From an uncultured Actinomyces sp. (GTDB lineage Bacteria > Actinomycetota > Actinomycetes > Actinomycetales > Actinomycetaceae), in contig CALHZX010000125.1 of assembly GCA_938040725.1 (NCBI GenBank), forward strand, positions 1 through 16,377: DNA of 16,377 bases, given 5' to 3'. Both the position numbers and the translations under genes were made by a program. Shown one piece after another: positions 6,719 through 13,902 of the stretch; position 1 is the first letter of the stretch, and each line of letters starts with the position of its first letter. Below the pieces are notes generated by a model. The model did no database searches. It was not told where the DNA came from and worked only from the letters and a program-made list of their open reading frames with translations.

Positions 6719-6761
6719 GTCGTCCAAAGAGGGAAGATCACGCATCCGCGCAATCACAAGC

Positions 6762-6791
6762 GGCGGCTGACAAACAAACACGGAAGCCGCC
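6762..6791. repeat. Inverted repeat (hairpin)
   Basis: Seven-bp arms GGCGGCT and AGCCGCC flank a 16-base A-rich loop. No T-run is seen on either side. Role unknown. Confidence 0.35.
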
Positions 6792-6818
6792 CGCGGTGGT
6801 ATCCGCTGCGCGCCCGGT

Positions 6819-6840
6819 GAAAGTAAGCAGAAAGTAAGCA
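6819..6840. repeat. Tandem 11-bp repeat, two copies
   Basis: GAAAGTAAGCA occurs twice head to tail with no mismatch, directly before the 10-bp hairpin at 6838-6875, whose left arm overlaps the last three bases. Confidence 0.8.
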
Positions 6841-6875
6841 GGTCGAAATCATCCCCGTTGACGACTTCGACCTGC
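6838..6875 (-). terminator. Ten-bp hairpin, possible minus-strand terminator
   Basis: Perfect arms GCAGGTCGAA and TTCGACCTGC flank 18 bases. Read on the minus strand the stem is followed by the pyrimidine-rich TTACTTTCTGCTTACTTTC, formed by the tandem repeat. It would act as a backup terminator for transcription leaving the tRNA gene. The direction is inferred. Confidence 0.4.
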
Positions 6876-7106
6876 GAAACAGTTTACTCCAGGCGTTGAA
6901 GTACTTGTGACTGCCCAAACACATCGAATGACCGTCCTCAACCTGCGGAAATCGGCCAATCTTTTCCGAAAAACTACGTTTTACCGGGCGAAATAAAAGC
7001 GACTAAATCTGGATCACATTTCGGTTACAAATTGTGGGTACGCACACCACTAAGGACAGAGGTCCCTTCCGTCAAGAACAATGCAGGCTACACCCGTTCG
7101 GGCAGA

Positions 7107-7138
7107 CAAAAAACCGCGAGGGATATACCCTCACGGTT
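7107..7138 (-). terminator. Rho-independent terminator of tRNA-Pro
   Basis: On the minus strand an 11-bp stem (AACCGTGAGGG with CCCTCGCGGTT, one U-G pair) with a 5-base TATAT loop is followed by a T-run of six (7113-7108, overlapping the stem end). It starts 7 bases after the tRNA 3' end. This is the best intrinsic terminator in the window. Confidence 0.9.
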
Positions 7139-7145
7139 CTTTCGT

Positions 7146-7218
<73 letters not shown>

Positions 7219-7249
7219 TATTTAGTTCATCGCCGTAGCGACCTGTAGA

Positions 7250-7279
7250 ACTATAGCGCACCCGACGATCAGGAAGCAA
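7250..7279 (-). promoter_or_regulatory. Promoter of tRNA-Pro
   Basis: On the minus strand: -35 TTGCTT (7279-7274), 18-bp spacer, -10 TATAGT (7255-7250). Transcription would start near 7243 and leave a leader of about 25 bases before the tRNA 5' end at 7218. Confidence 0.75.
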
Positions 7280-7377
7280 GCCGACAGGCGTGTGCCACGA
7301 CACACCACCACCGGACGGAAACACGCGCCCCATCTCCTGCGACTGCGTGCACGTATCGCGACACGGAGCAAGCGGTC

Positions 7378-7407
7378 CTGACGTGTCTACGCGATTACAC
7401 TGATACT
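7378..7407 (+). promoter_or_regulatory. Probable promoter of the secreted Gly/Tyr-rich protein gene
   Basis: -35 CTGACG (7378-7383), 18-bp spacer and -10 GATACT (7402-7407). Transcription from about 7414 would leave a 30-base leader with a real Shine-Dalgarno sequence (GGGAG, 7431-7435) 8 bases before ATG 7444. This gene is therefore leadered, unlike most others here. Confidence 0.5.
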
Positions 7408-7443
7408 TATCTACCGACAACACGCATCGTGGGAGTACCCCTT

Positions 7444-7989
7444 ATGACTACCCGTCACCTTCTGACAATCTCAGCTTCCCTCGCACTCGCTCTCACGGGT
7501 ATCGCGGCACCATCTGGCGGGACCTGGGATGCATCGTCAGCACAGGCGAGCACAGTTATCGTCAACACTCAGAGCACCCCCTCACGCGTTGTAGCTACCG
7601 GGCACGCAGTGCAGGCAAGCTCATCGGCGCCAGCACCAACGCGTCGACGTTTCCGCTCACGGACAACCTCCCATGACCCGGTAGCTGCCATCATCTCCTT
7701 GATTATTTTCGCCTTACTCGCCGGCGGCTATTACCTATTCCGATACATTTCTTCCCAAAACGGGGGCCGTCAATCGCGGATGGTGAATTACAACGGCCCC
7801 AATGGACCGCAGTACGGCGTGACAGCCGGAAGCTATGGCAGCCCGCAGTATCCACGCAACGGAGCTCCCATGAACACACCGATGCAGGCGGGAGGCGGCT
7901 ATCCGGCGGGCGACTACGGCAATCAGCAGGGCGGCTACCCGTCAACCGGCACGAACGGCACCTACGGTTCATACGGAAGCGGCTACTGA
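7444..7989 (+). CDS. Secreted/single-TM protein with Gly-Tyr-Gln-rich tail, function unknown
   Basis: A 181-residue protein I do not recognise as a named family. Residues 1-35 look like a Sec signal peptide, with cleavage likely after AQA at 35. A Ser/Thr/Ala-rich linker follows, then a basic patch TRRRFRSR (66-73). One hydrophobic helix lies at about 79-101. A tail rich in Gly, Tyr, Asn, Pro and Gln (103-181) contains NYNGPNGPQYGVT (115-127) and ends GSYGSGY. ATG 7444 is chosen because of GGGAG 8 bases upstream; an in-frame GTG at 7429 lies before that site. With the signal peptide removed the tail would be cytoplasmic, but the basic patch before the helix argues for the reverse, so topology is open. 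The next gene on the same strand is a degraded paralog sharing the NYxGxNxPQYGVT motif. Confidence 0.75.
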   Translation: MTTRHLLTISASLALALTGIAAPSGGTWDASSAQASTVIVNTQSTPSRVVATGHAVQASSSAPAPTRRRFRSRTTSHDPVAAIISLIIFALLAGGYYLFRYISSQNGGRQSRMVNYNGPNGPQYGVTAGSYGSPQYPRNGAPMNTPMQAGGGYPAGDYGNQQGGYPSTGTNGTYGSYGSGY

Positions 7990-8103
7990 CGTCTCGCGCC
8001 TGCCTGCGCTGCTCGACGATCTGCGAAGCGGGTACACACGCACACCTCGAATTGTCAGTGTCCACCACATAACAGGGGTCACGTCGATTCTTCCGTCACG
8101 GAC

Positions 8104-8109
8104 TACACT
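8104..8109 (+). promoter_or_regulatory. -10-like box before the second secreted-protein paralog
   Basis: TACACT fits TANNNT, but no start codon lies 6 bases downstream, and the paralog frame begins about 50 bases later. It may be the remaining promoter of the degraded copy. Confidence 0.3.
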
Positions 8110-8155
8110 AGGCAGGCTCCCATACCGCTCCACCGCGCTGGAGCACCAGATCACG

Positions 8156-8841
8156 CTGGTTGGAAACACCACATGCTATCTCATCTGTGGAGCCACCCTC
8201 GCCTGCGCGACGACCGCTCTCATCGGCCCTGCAACGCACGCATCTGCCGAACCACACACATCGACCGTCGCAAGCACCACCGTCATGCCTGCACCTGGTG
8301 GTACGAGCGGCCGCAACGACGCATCTGTCCACCACTCTATCCCAGTAAGCGTGACATCAAGCACCGTTGCTCCCGCACGCCGCAGCACCTCGACGAGTTC
8401 GGAATCAGGGGCGACCGCCCTCGCGGTCCTCATCATGATCGGGGTCTTCTTCGTCATCTTGTTACCGGCCTGCATCATCCAGGTGATCGTCTACCGACGG
8501 GCACGCAAGGATATCCACGACATGCCCAACTACACCGGCGCCAACAGCCCCCAGTACGGAGTAACGGGCTATCCTCAAGGCACCGAGGCTCCCGGTCGAT
8601 CGTGGTATACGGGATTCAGCCCGCCATGGTCGTACAAGCATCCCTACACCGGACGGCAGAGCGCACCCGGATCGTTCCCCGCGAACGGGTACGGTACCAA
8701 CCCGGCACAGGGACAGGGCTACGGCATGCCCACGGCTCAAGGTCCGGTATACGGCACCACGCCCGACCAGGGACCGACCTATGGCCACGGCACGCAACCC
8801 CCGGAGGAATCTCTCAGGGACAGAACAACCCGGGCTACTGA
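8156..8841 (+). pseudogene. Second secreted Gly/Tyr-rich paralog, start lost and frameshifted
   Basis: The frame holding the paralogous sequence reads NTTCYLICGATLACATTALI (from AAC 8165), which lines up residue for residue with MTTRHLLTIS of the upstream gene, with AAC where the ATG should be. The only nearby in-frame alternatives are CTG 8156 and CTG 8138. A signal-peptide-like segment, a Ser/Thr linker and a helix (ALAVLIMIGVFFVILLPAC) follow, then the shared motif NYTGANSPQYGVT. At the C5 tract 8798-8802 the frame must shift for the tail to end, as in its neighbour, in a Gly-Tyr stop: one extra C would give QPPGGISQGQNNPGY and TGA at 8841. Without the shift, reading would run through the terminator hairpin into cmk. 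About 210 codons are otherwise free of stops, so decay is recent, or expression uses a CTG start and slippage. Confidence 0.65.
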
Positions 8842-8846
8842 CACGC

Positions 8847-8892
8847 AACATGAGTGTGCCCCGCACCCATCGGCGCGGGGCACACTCATGTT
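8847..8892. terminator. Bidirectional terminator between the paralogs and cmk
   Basis: A perfect 18-bp stem (AACATGAGTGTGCCCCGC with its complement at 8875-8892) with a 10-base loop. It lies 5 bp after the paralog stop and 12 bp from the cmk stop on the other strand, so it serves convergent genes. There is no clear T-run in either direction. Confidence 0.8.
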
Positions 8893-8904
8893 CACTTGCG
8901 CGTA

Positions 8905-9636
8905 TTACTCAACGTCGCGACGCACCAGGTCCTCATCGACGTAGGCGAGAACAGCCTCGCACACACCCTCGATATCGAGACCCGTGGAATCGACGGTCGC
9001 GACGCCGGGTGCCGCAACCATGAACTCTGATACTGCGGAGTCCGCCTTGTCACGTCCCTCTACCTGAGCGCGCACAATCTCCATGTGTTCCTCGGTCGCA
9101 TCACCATAGAGTTCGAGCGTGCGGCGACGTAGACGCGCCTCCTGATCGGCGAGTAGAAGGATACGCACGTCAGCGTCAGGGCAGACCACGGTCGTGATGT
9201 CGCGTCCCTCCGCAATCATCCCGGAGCCTTGCTCTCGGGCTTCCATCATGCGCCTACGCTGTTCCGTCGCCATCCACGCACGCACGTCAAGATTCGTCGA
9301 CACGTGCTTGATCTCCAGCGCGATGCGCGGTTCACGGATCTCCTGAGTGATCTCACGTTCCCCCACCCACACGTGCGGATCCGACGGGTCAGAGACCAAG
9401 CGCAGCGGCATCTCATGTGCCGCAGCCGCAACTGCGGCTCTGTCAGCCAGATCGATGCTGCGATCCAGGCAGTACCACGTGAGCGCACGGTACATTGCGC
9501 CCGTGTCGAGATATCCGATACCAAGCCTCGCCGCCAGAGCCTTCGAGACCGTGGACTTGCCGGAACCCGCCGGGCCATCGATAGCGATCGTGATGCCGAC
9601 GCGAGAAATGGCGTCCTGGCGCATCGAGTCGTTCAT
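8905..9636 (-). CDS. cmk: Cytidylate kinase
   Basis: Phosphorylates CMP and dCMP to the diphosphates with ATP in the cytoplasm. The product is 243 residues, about 15 longer than E. coli Cmk because of an N-terminal lead. The P-loop GPAGSGKST is at 21-29 (K27). The CMP-site motif LDTGAMYRALT follows at about 43-53. GRDITTVVCPDADV and the LID-type segment RLRRRTLELYG are also present. ATG 9636 has GAGGAG about 9 bases upstream and lies 13 bases after the tyrA stop, so it is translated from the cluster transcript. cmk is the last gene of the minus-strand cluster and ends at the 18-bp hairpin terminator. In M. tuberculosis the next gene would be der; here it is not. Confidence 0.96.
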   Translation of the reverse strand: MNDSMRQDAISRVGITIAIDGPAGSGKSTVSKALAARLGIGYLDTGAMYRALTWYCLDRSIDLADRAAVAAAAHEMPLRLVSDPSDPHVWVGEREITQEIREPRIALEIKHVSTNLDVRAWMATEQRRRMMEAREQGSGMIAEGRDITTVVCPDADVRILLLADQEARLRRRTLELYGDATEEHMEIVRAQVEGRDKADSAVSEFMVAAPGVATVDSTGLDIEGVCEAVLAYVDEDLVRRDVE

Positions 9637-9649
9637 TGCTGCATTCTCC

Positions 9650-10864
9650 TCATCGAGGTGTTGAGTGGGTGATAAGTCGCCAGCCCCGCTCCTGCAGGTC
9701 TGCGACGCAGCGGTCGGAAACCGCGGGGTCGATCATGACACGGGCAACACCAGCCTGTGCACCCGCCGAATGTTCAAGGACGAGGTCCTCAATGTTGATG
9801 CCAGACTCACCGAGCTCGCTAAAGAGTCGCCCAAGCGCGCCCGGCTCGTCGGGAATGAGAACCTCAATTTCCGCATAGCGCGACGGAGCTCCACCGTGCT
9901 TACCGGGAATACGGGACACCCCCTGGTTACCAGCGGTCATGACGCGGTTGATGGCCCCAACGCTCCCACCGCGTAGCGGCCCCAAGTCGGCGGCAGCATC
10001 CAGGTGCGTGAGAAGGTCATCAAGATCGCCTCTCAGATCGCGCAGAATCGATGCGACGGGCCCTGCGTTGCCCGCCAAGATGGCGGTCCAGAGACGAGGA
10101 TCAGAGCCCGCGATACGCGCAGTGTCGCGCAACCCCTGGCCAGCCAGGCCGAGAGCCTGGGCGGGAGCATCGACGAGGCGTGCGGCGAGCATCGACGACA
10201 CAAGTTGCGGGACATGCGACACGAGGGCAACCGCATGATCGTGCGTTCCAGCGTTCATCTCGAGCGGCACGGCTCCAACGTCCGTCGCCAACGCTCGCGC
10301 AGCCAGCGCCGCGCGCGGCCACGTTGTCTCGTGAGCGACGATCACCCATGGGCGTCCATAGAACAGGTCCGCATCGGCAGCCCCGGCTCCGCTGCGCTCG
10401 CGACCCGCCATCGGGTGGGAGCCGACGTAGCGTGACGCCGCATCAAAACAGCCCTCAGACCGCAAGCCCGTCAGGACGTTAGCGACGACGGCATCCTTGA
10501 CTGACGCAACGTCGGTGACAATCGCATCGGGGAAACGCAGCAACGACTCGACAATGATGCGGTCGGCGACATCCGGGGGTGTCGCGACGATGACGAGACG
10601 TGGAGCCTCGTAGCCGAGCCGATCCGAGCCACCCCCGGAGCGGCGTATCCTGGCCTGGGCGAGGACGTCAGCAAAGGCCTCGCCCGCACCGACGTCGCAG
10701 GCCAAGCGCAGTGACGTGGGGGAGGCGTCCTCCAGGTAGACGCGCACTCCCCCTGCCCGTAGCGCGAGGCCAAGCGACGCACCGAGCAAACCCGAGCCGA
10801 TGATAAGAACCGGACCGATAGTCGATACGACTCGCTGCCCGAGCGACCCGCTCTCGCCACTCAC
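9650..10864 (-). CDS. tyrA: Prephenate dehydrogenase with ACT domain
   Basis: Oxidative decarboxylation of prephenate to 4-hydroxyphenylpyruvate in tyrosine synthesis. The protein is 404 residues. The Rossmann motif GSGLLG is at 23-28, VIVATPP follows at about 92-98, and VTDVASVK and the active-site segment GSHPMAGRE come next. The helical dimerisation domain follows. A C-terminal ACT domain (about 333-404: EIEVLIPDEPGALGRLFSEL and onward) probably gives feedback control by tyrosine. The GTG start overlaps the rluB stop by 4 bases (GTGA), so translation is coupled to rluB. A tyrA between rluB and cmk is an insertion relative to the M. tuberculosis order. No fused chorismate mutase domain is present. 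Confidence 0.94.
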   Translation of the reverse strand: MSGESGSLGQRVVSTIGPVLIIGSGLLGASLGLALRAGGVRVYLEDASPTSLRLACDVGAGEAFADVLAQARIRRSGGGSDRLGYEAPRLVIVATPPDVADRIIVESLLRFPDAIVTDVASVKDAVVANVLTGLRSEGCFDAASRYVGSHPMAGRERSGAGAADADLFYGRPWVIVAHETTWPRAALAARALATDVGAVPLEMNAGTHDHAVALVSHVPQLVSSMLAARLVDAPAQALGLAGQGLRDTARIAGSDPRLWTAILAGNAGPVASILRDLRGDLDDLLTHLDAAADLGPLRGGSVGAINRVMTAGNQGVSRIPGKHGGAPSRYAEIEVLIPDEPGALGRLFSELGESGINIEDLVLEHSAGAQAGVARVMIDPAVSDRCVADLQERGWRLITHSTPR

Positions 10865-11610
10865 AGTCCGACGGCTCCGTACAGCGCAGTCAGTGCGTTG
10901 CCCTTGACGCGTCGAGTCGTCCCCTGCTTGAGATGGTCAAGCGTGATAGGGCCGAAGCCGGTGCGCACGAGTTCACGCACCGGGTATCCGACGGCCTCCA
11001 TCATGCGGCGCACCAGGCGGTTACGACCCTCATGCACAACAATTTCGACGGTCGTGATGTCGCCGTAGGTATCGACGATGCGGAAGGAATCAACCTTGAT
11101 CGGACCATCCTCCAGCTCAATTCCGTTCATGAGAGCACGCTTGACGCCCGGCTTAACCTCACCGTGCAGACGCGCCACGTAGGTCTTGCGAATCTCATAG
11201 GACGGGTGAGTCAGGCGATTCGCCAGCTCACCATCGTTGGTCAGCAGGAGGAGGCCGGAGGTGTCGATGTCAAGGCGACCGACGTGGTACAGACGCTCCG
11301 GATAGTCAGCGATGAGGTCCGCGATCGTGGGACGGCCCTCCGGGTCACTCATCGTCGACACAGTGCCGATCGGCTTGTTGACCGCCAGGACAATGTGCTT
11401 GGTCTCGTCGAGAATCAGGCGCTCACCATCCACGTGAATGACCTGCTGTGCGGGGTCGACACGCACGCCCTGGCTGCGCACAACGGTGCCGTCGACGCTC
11501 ACGCGACCGTCGGCGATCATCTGTTCGGATGCGCGCCTGGACGCGACGCCGGCTTGGGCGAGCACCTTCTGCAGGCGTACTCCACCCTCGGTGTAGGGGT
11601 TAGCCCTCAT
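10861..11610 (-). CDS. rluB: 23S rRNA pseudouridine synthase, RsuA/RluB family
   Basis: Isomerises a uridine of 23S rRNA to pseudouridine. The protein is 249 residues. An S4 RNA-binding domain covers about 11-58 (RLQKVLAQAGVASRRASEQM). The catalytic domain carries GRLDIDTSGLLLLTNDGEL with the catalytic Asp114, then KTYVA and the C-terminal GRNRLVRRMMEAVGYPV motif typical of the RsuA/RluB/RluE/RluF group. The position next to scpB supports RluB over the other members. ATG 11610 overlaps the scpB stop by 4 bases (ATGA), and the GTG of tyrA overlaps its own stop, so it sits in a tightly coupled run. Confidence 0.94.
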   Translation of the reverse strand: MRANPYTEGGVRLQKVLAQAGVASRRASEQMIADGRVSVDGTVVRSQGVRVDPAQQVIHVDGERLILDETKHIVLAVNKPIGTVSTMSDPEGRPTIADLIADYPERLYHVGRLDIDTSGLLLLTNDGELANRLTHPSYEIRKTYVARLHGEVKPGVKRALMNGIELEDGPIKVDSFRIVDTYGDITTVEIVVHEGRNRLVRRMMEAVGYPVRELVRTGFGPITLDHLKQGTTRRVKGNALTALYGAVGL

Positions 11611-12167
11611 AGTTCTTCCTCCAATTCATCCAGCGCGTCGGCGTCTGGCAGGTAGGGTGCCAACGGTACCAGCTCCGACAGGCTCATTAATCCCATTTTC
11701 TCAAGAAATTTGCCGGTCGTCCCGTACAGGCGCGCACCGGACGGTGTCAGTCCCGTCTCTTCTACAAGGCCTCGGGCCATGAGGGTGCGCACGACACCAT
11801 CTACGTTTACTCCCCGAATACGGGAGATCCGAGTCCGCGAAATCGGCTGGCGGTAGGCAATGACGGCCAACGTTTCCAGGGCGGCCTGCGACAGGCGGGC
11901 GTGAGACGATCCGACGACGAAGCGGCCGACGACGTCGGCGTATGCGCGAGCGGAATAGATGCGCCAGCCACCCGCCACCTCGCGTAGCTCAAAACCGCGC
12001 GGGCGATCCTGCCCTTCGCCCAGGTACTCGGAGGCAAGCGCGCGCAGTTCGGCATTGATGTCGTCAGCACTGGCGCCGAGGACGTCGGCGAGTTCGGATG
12101 CGCTAACCGGCTCGGATGCCACCATGAGGATTGCCTCGATGGGGCCGCGCAGTATGTGCTCACTCAT
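11607..12167 (-). CDS. scpB: Segregation and condensation protein B
   Basis: Subunit of the SMC-ScpA-ScpB condensin; a dimer of winged-helix domains that binds ScpA and organises the chromosome. The protein is 186 residues. Family segments are LRGPIEAILMVASEPVSASELADVL at the N-terminus, RGFELREVAGGWRIYSARAY, LSQAALETLAVIAYRQPISR and the second winged helix GVNVDGVVRTLMARGLVEETG. The start is taken at ATG 12167 (MSEHILRG), because the in-frame upstream ATG at 12254 would add 29 residues encoded inside scpA. ATG 12167 overlaps the scpA stop by 8 bases (ATGAGTGA). It is coupled downstream to rluB. Confidence 0.94.
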   Translation of the reverse strand: MSEHILRGPIEAILMVASEPVSASELADVLGASADDINAELRALASEYLGEGQDRPRGFELREVAGGWRIYSARAYADVVGRFVVGSSHARLSQAALETLAVIAYRQPISRTRISRIRGVNVDGVVRTLMARGLVEETGLTPSGARLYGTTGKFLEKMGLMSLSELVPLAPYLPDADALDELEEEL

Positions 12168-13038
12168 CAGCGTTATCTCCTTCGCCGTCGAAACGTGTGG
12201 CGCTGTTCGACGAGGCCGGGGCGAGGTCTTCGTCGCCCGCTCCCGAGTAGTCATCCACGTCGATATCGATGCGGCCCTGTGTGCCAGTCCAGTGAATCGT
12301 CAGCGCCCCGAGCGCACTTTCCTGATCGAACTCAACGGCGCCTCGCCGATAGAGCTCAAGCAGAGCGAGGAAACGCGAAACGACCACGGCACGCGTGGCA
12401 GCGTCCTTAACGAGTTCGTGAAAGGTCATAGAACCCGCCTGCGCGAGCATCGTACTGACGAGGAGCGCCTGCTCGCGCACAGGTACAACAGGATCATGCA
12501 AGTGAGTGACCTGCACCGTCGGCGTTGCGGCAGAAAACGCATCGGCGGCGAGACGAGCGAGGTCCTCGGGCGTTGTCAACCAACGCAGCTCGGGAAGAAG
12601 CGTTGCGAAATGCGCCTCCAGGGGCGCATCCCTGGCGACGTACGAGCTGTACTCCCCCATCCGCTGATCAAGGTATTTCGCTGCTTCCTTGAACGCGCGA
12701 TACTGAAGGAGCCGGGAAAAGAGCAGATCACGGGCCTCCAGATCGGCCTGCGAGGCATTCTCCTCCTCGTCGATAACCGGCAGCAGGTGAGATGCCTTCA
12801 TGTCGAGCAGTGTCGCTGCCACAACCAGGAACTCCGTCGTACGAGATAAGTCCGGAGACGCCTGCATGAAAGCGATGAACTCATCGGTCACCTGGGCGAG
12901 CGCAACCTCAGTGATGTCGAGTTTTTTGCGGGCGATCAGCGACAGGAGAAGATCGAAGGGGCCTTCAAAAACCGGGAGCGAGACCGCGAAAAGGTCAAAC
13001 TCCCCCTGGACCTCGAGACTGTCAGGCCGCGTCGCCAC
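12160..13038 (-). CDS. scpA: Segregation and condensation protein A
   Basis: Kleisin subunit that bridges the SMC heads and binds ScpB. The protein is 292 residues from GTG 13038. The N-terminal SMC-binding part has LPVFEGPFDLLLSLIARKKLDI, FMQASPDLSRTTEFLVVAATLLDMKASHLLP follows, and the C-terminal winged helix includes FLALLELYRRGAVEFDQ. An acidic 30-residue tail ends the protein. The reading frame extends upstream into parA, but only GTG 13038 (or TTG 13044) gives a protein starting just before the conserved region. A purine-rich GGGAAG lies 9 bases before GTG 13038. It overlaps parA by 17 bases and scpB by 8. Confidence 0.93.
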   Translation of the reverse strand: MATRPDSLEVQGEFDLFAVSLPVFEGPFDLLLSLIARKKLDITEVALAQVTDEFIAFMQASPDLSRTTEFLVVAATLLDMKASHLLPVIDEEENASQADLEARDLLFSRLLQYRAFKEAAKYLDQRMGEYSSYVARDAPLEAHFATLLPELRWLTTPEDLARLAADAFSAATPTVQVTHLHDPVVPVREQALLVSTMLAQAGSMTFHELVKDAATRAVVVSRFLALLELYRRGAVEFDQESALGALTIHWTGTQGRIDIDVDDYSGAGDEDLAPASSNSATRFDGEGDNADE

Positions 13039-13885
13039 GGGCAATGACTTCCCGCGCAAGTCGACGGTAGGCGTGTGCGCCCGCGTGGTTGGGAGCATAG
13101 GAGGTGATCGGCTCGGTCGCCACAGACGCGTCCGGGAACTTAATGGTGCGGCCGATGCGCGTATCGAACACGAGGTCGCCAAATGCCTCCTGCAGGCGCT
13201 GGAGGACCTCGCGCGAATGCAGCGTGCGCGAGTCAACCATCGTGGCGACGATACCGTCAATCTTGAGACGCGGGTTGATGCGATCACGCACCGTCTCGAT
13301 GGTCTCGACGAGCAGCGCGACGCCACGCAGCGCAAAGAACTCTGCCTCCACCGGGACGATCACGCCATGAGCCGCGGTCAGGGCGTTGACCGCGAGCAAA
13401 CCGAGGGACGGCTGACAGTCGATCAGAACCACATCGTAATCGGCTTCGACGTGCCGCAGAACGCGGGCTAGCGCGCTCTCGCGGGCAACCTCATTGACGA
13501 GCTGCACTTCAGCCGCGGACAGGTCAATGTTTGCCGGAATAATGTCGAGGTTTTCCGTCGACGTGTGGCAGATCGTCGCCTTGACGTCCTCCTTCGGGTT
13601 CATGAGCAGCGTGTAGATCGTCTGCTCCATGTCGAGCGCATTAATGCCCAGGCCGACGGAGGCGGCACCCTGGGGATCGAAGTCCACAATCAAGACCCGT
13701 CGACCGTACTCAGCCAGCGCTGCACCCAAGTTGATAGTCGTCGTCGTCTTGCCGACGCCACCCTTCTGATTGCACATCGCAATCACGCGAGCGGGACCAT
13801 GCCCCGACAGCGGCGCGGGCACAGGGAAATCGACCGGCTCTTCGTGCAGGTCGGGCGTCAGCGTAGGATGCGAGTTCGTGGTCAC
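13022..13885 (-). CDS. parA: ParA/Soj-type segregation ATPase
   Basis: Walker-type ATPase of the ParA/MinD superfamily. The protein is 287 residues. The deviant Walker A motif QKGGVGKTTT is at 40-49, with signature K41 and K46. Walker A' VDFDPQGAASVGLG spans about 67-80, and VLIDCQPSLGLL is the switch/Walker B segment. The first 30 residues are Pro-rich and variable. No parB lies next to it. It matches the copy that sits with scpAB in many actinobacteria, so a general role beside SMC-ScpAB is more likely than action on oriC-proximal parS, which usually has its own parAB pair. GTG 13885 is set by a leaderless -10 box. Confidence 0.93.
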   Translation of the reverse strand: MTTNSHPTLTPDLHEEPVDFPVPAPLSGHGPARVIAMCNQKGGVGKTTTTINLGAALAEYGRRVLIVDFDPQGAASVGLGINALDMEQTIYTLLMNPKEDVKATICHTSTENLDIIPANIDLSAAEVQLVNEVARESALARVLRHVEADYDVVLIDCQPSLGLLAVNALTAAHGVIVPVEAEFFALRGVALLVETIETVRDRINPRLKIDGIVATMVDSRTLHSREVLQRLQEAFGDLVFDTRIGRTIKFPDASVATEPITSYAPNHAGAHAYRRLAREVIARGDAA

Positions 13886-13891
13886 GACCCC

Positions 13892-13897
13892 ATCCTA
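13892..13897 (-). promoter_or_regulatory. -10 box of a leaderless parA transcript
   Basis: On the minus strand TAGGAT plus exactly 6 bases precedes GTG 13885. The box lies in the 17-base gap between the xerD stop and parA, so parA and the genes behind it can be transcribed independently of xerD. Confidence 0.65.
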
Positions 13898-13902
13898 ATT
13901 CA

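Larger units (their letters stand above)
6658..7106. other. Non-coding stretch between the DUF421 gene and the tRNA-Pro terminator
   Basis: No credible gene is seen on either strand. The stretch holds several inverted repeats (6666-6718, 6762-6791, 6838-6875), an 11-bp tandem repeat (6819-6840) and, from about 6880 to 7040, a section visibly richer in A/T than the surrounding genes. A reading frame at 7034-7225 is the antisense of the tRNA and is not a gene. Confidence 0.7.

Noticed and set aside
8173..8841. Frame from ATG 8173 to TGA 8841 read as one gene
   Set aside because: Only its last 15 or so residues resemble the paralog. The part before the C5 tract is Arg/His-rich and lacks the signal peptide and helix that the other frame shows.
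10933..13471. Long plus-strand frames (10933-11655, 11959-12849, 12800-13471)
   Set aside because: They are antisense to rluB, scpB, scpA and parA, all of which have clear family motifs and conserved order.
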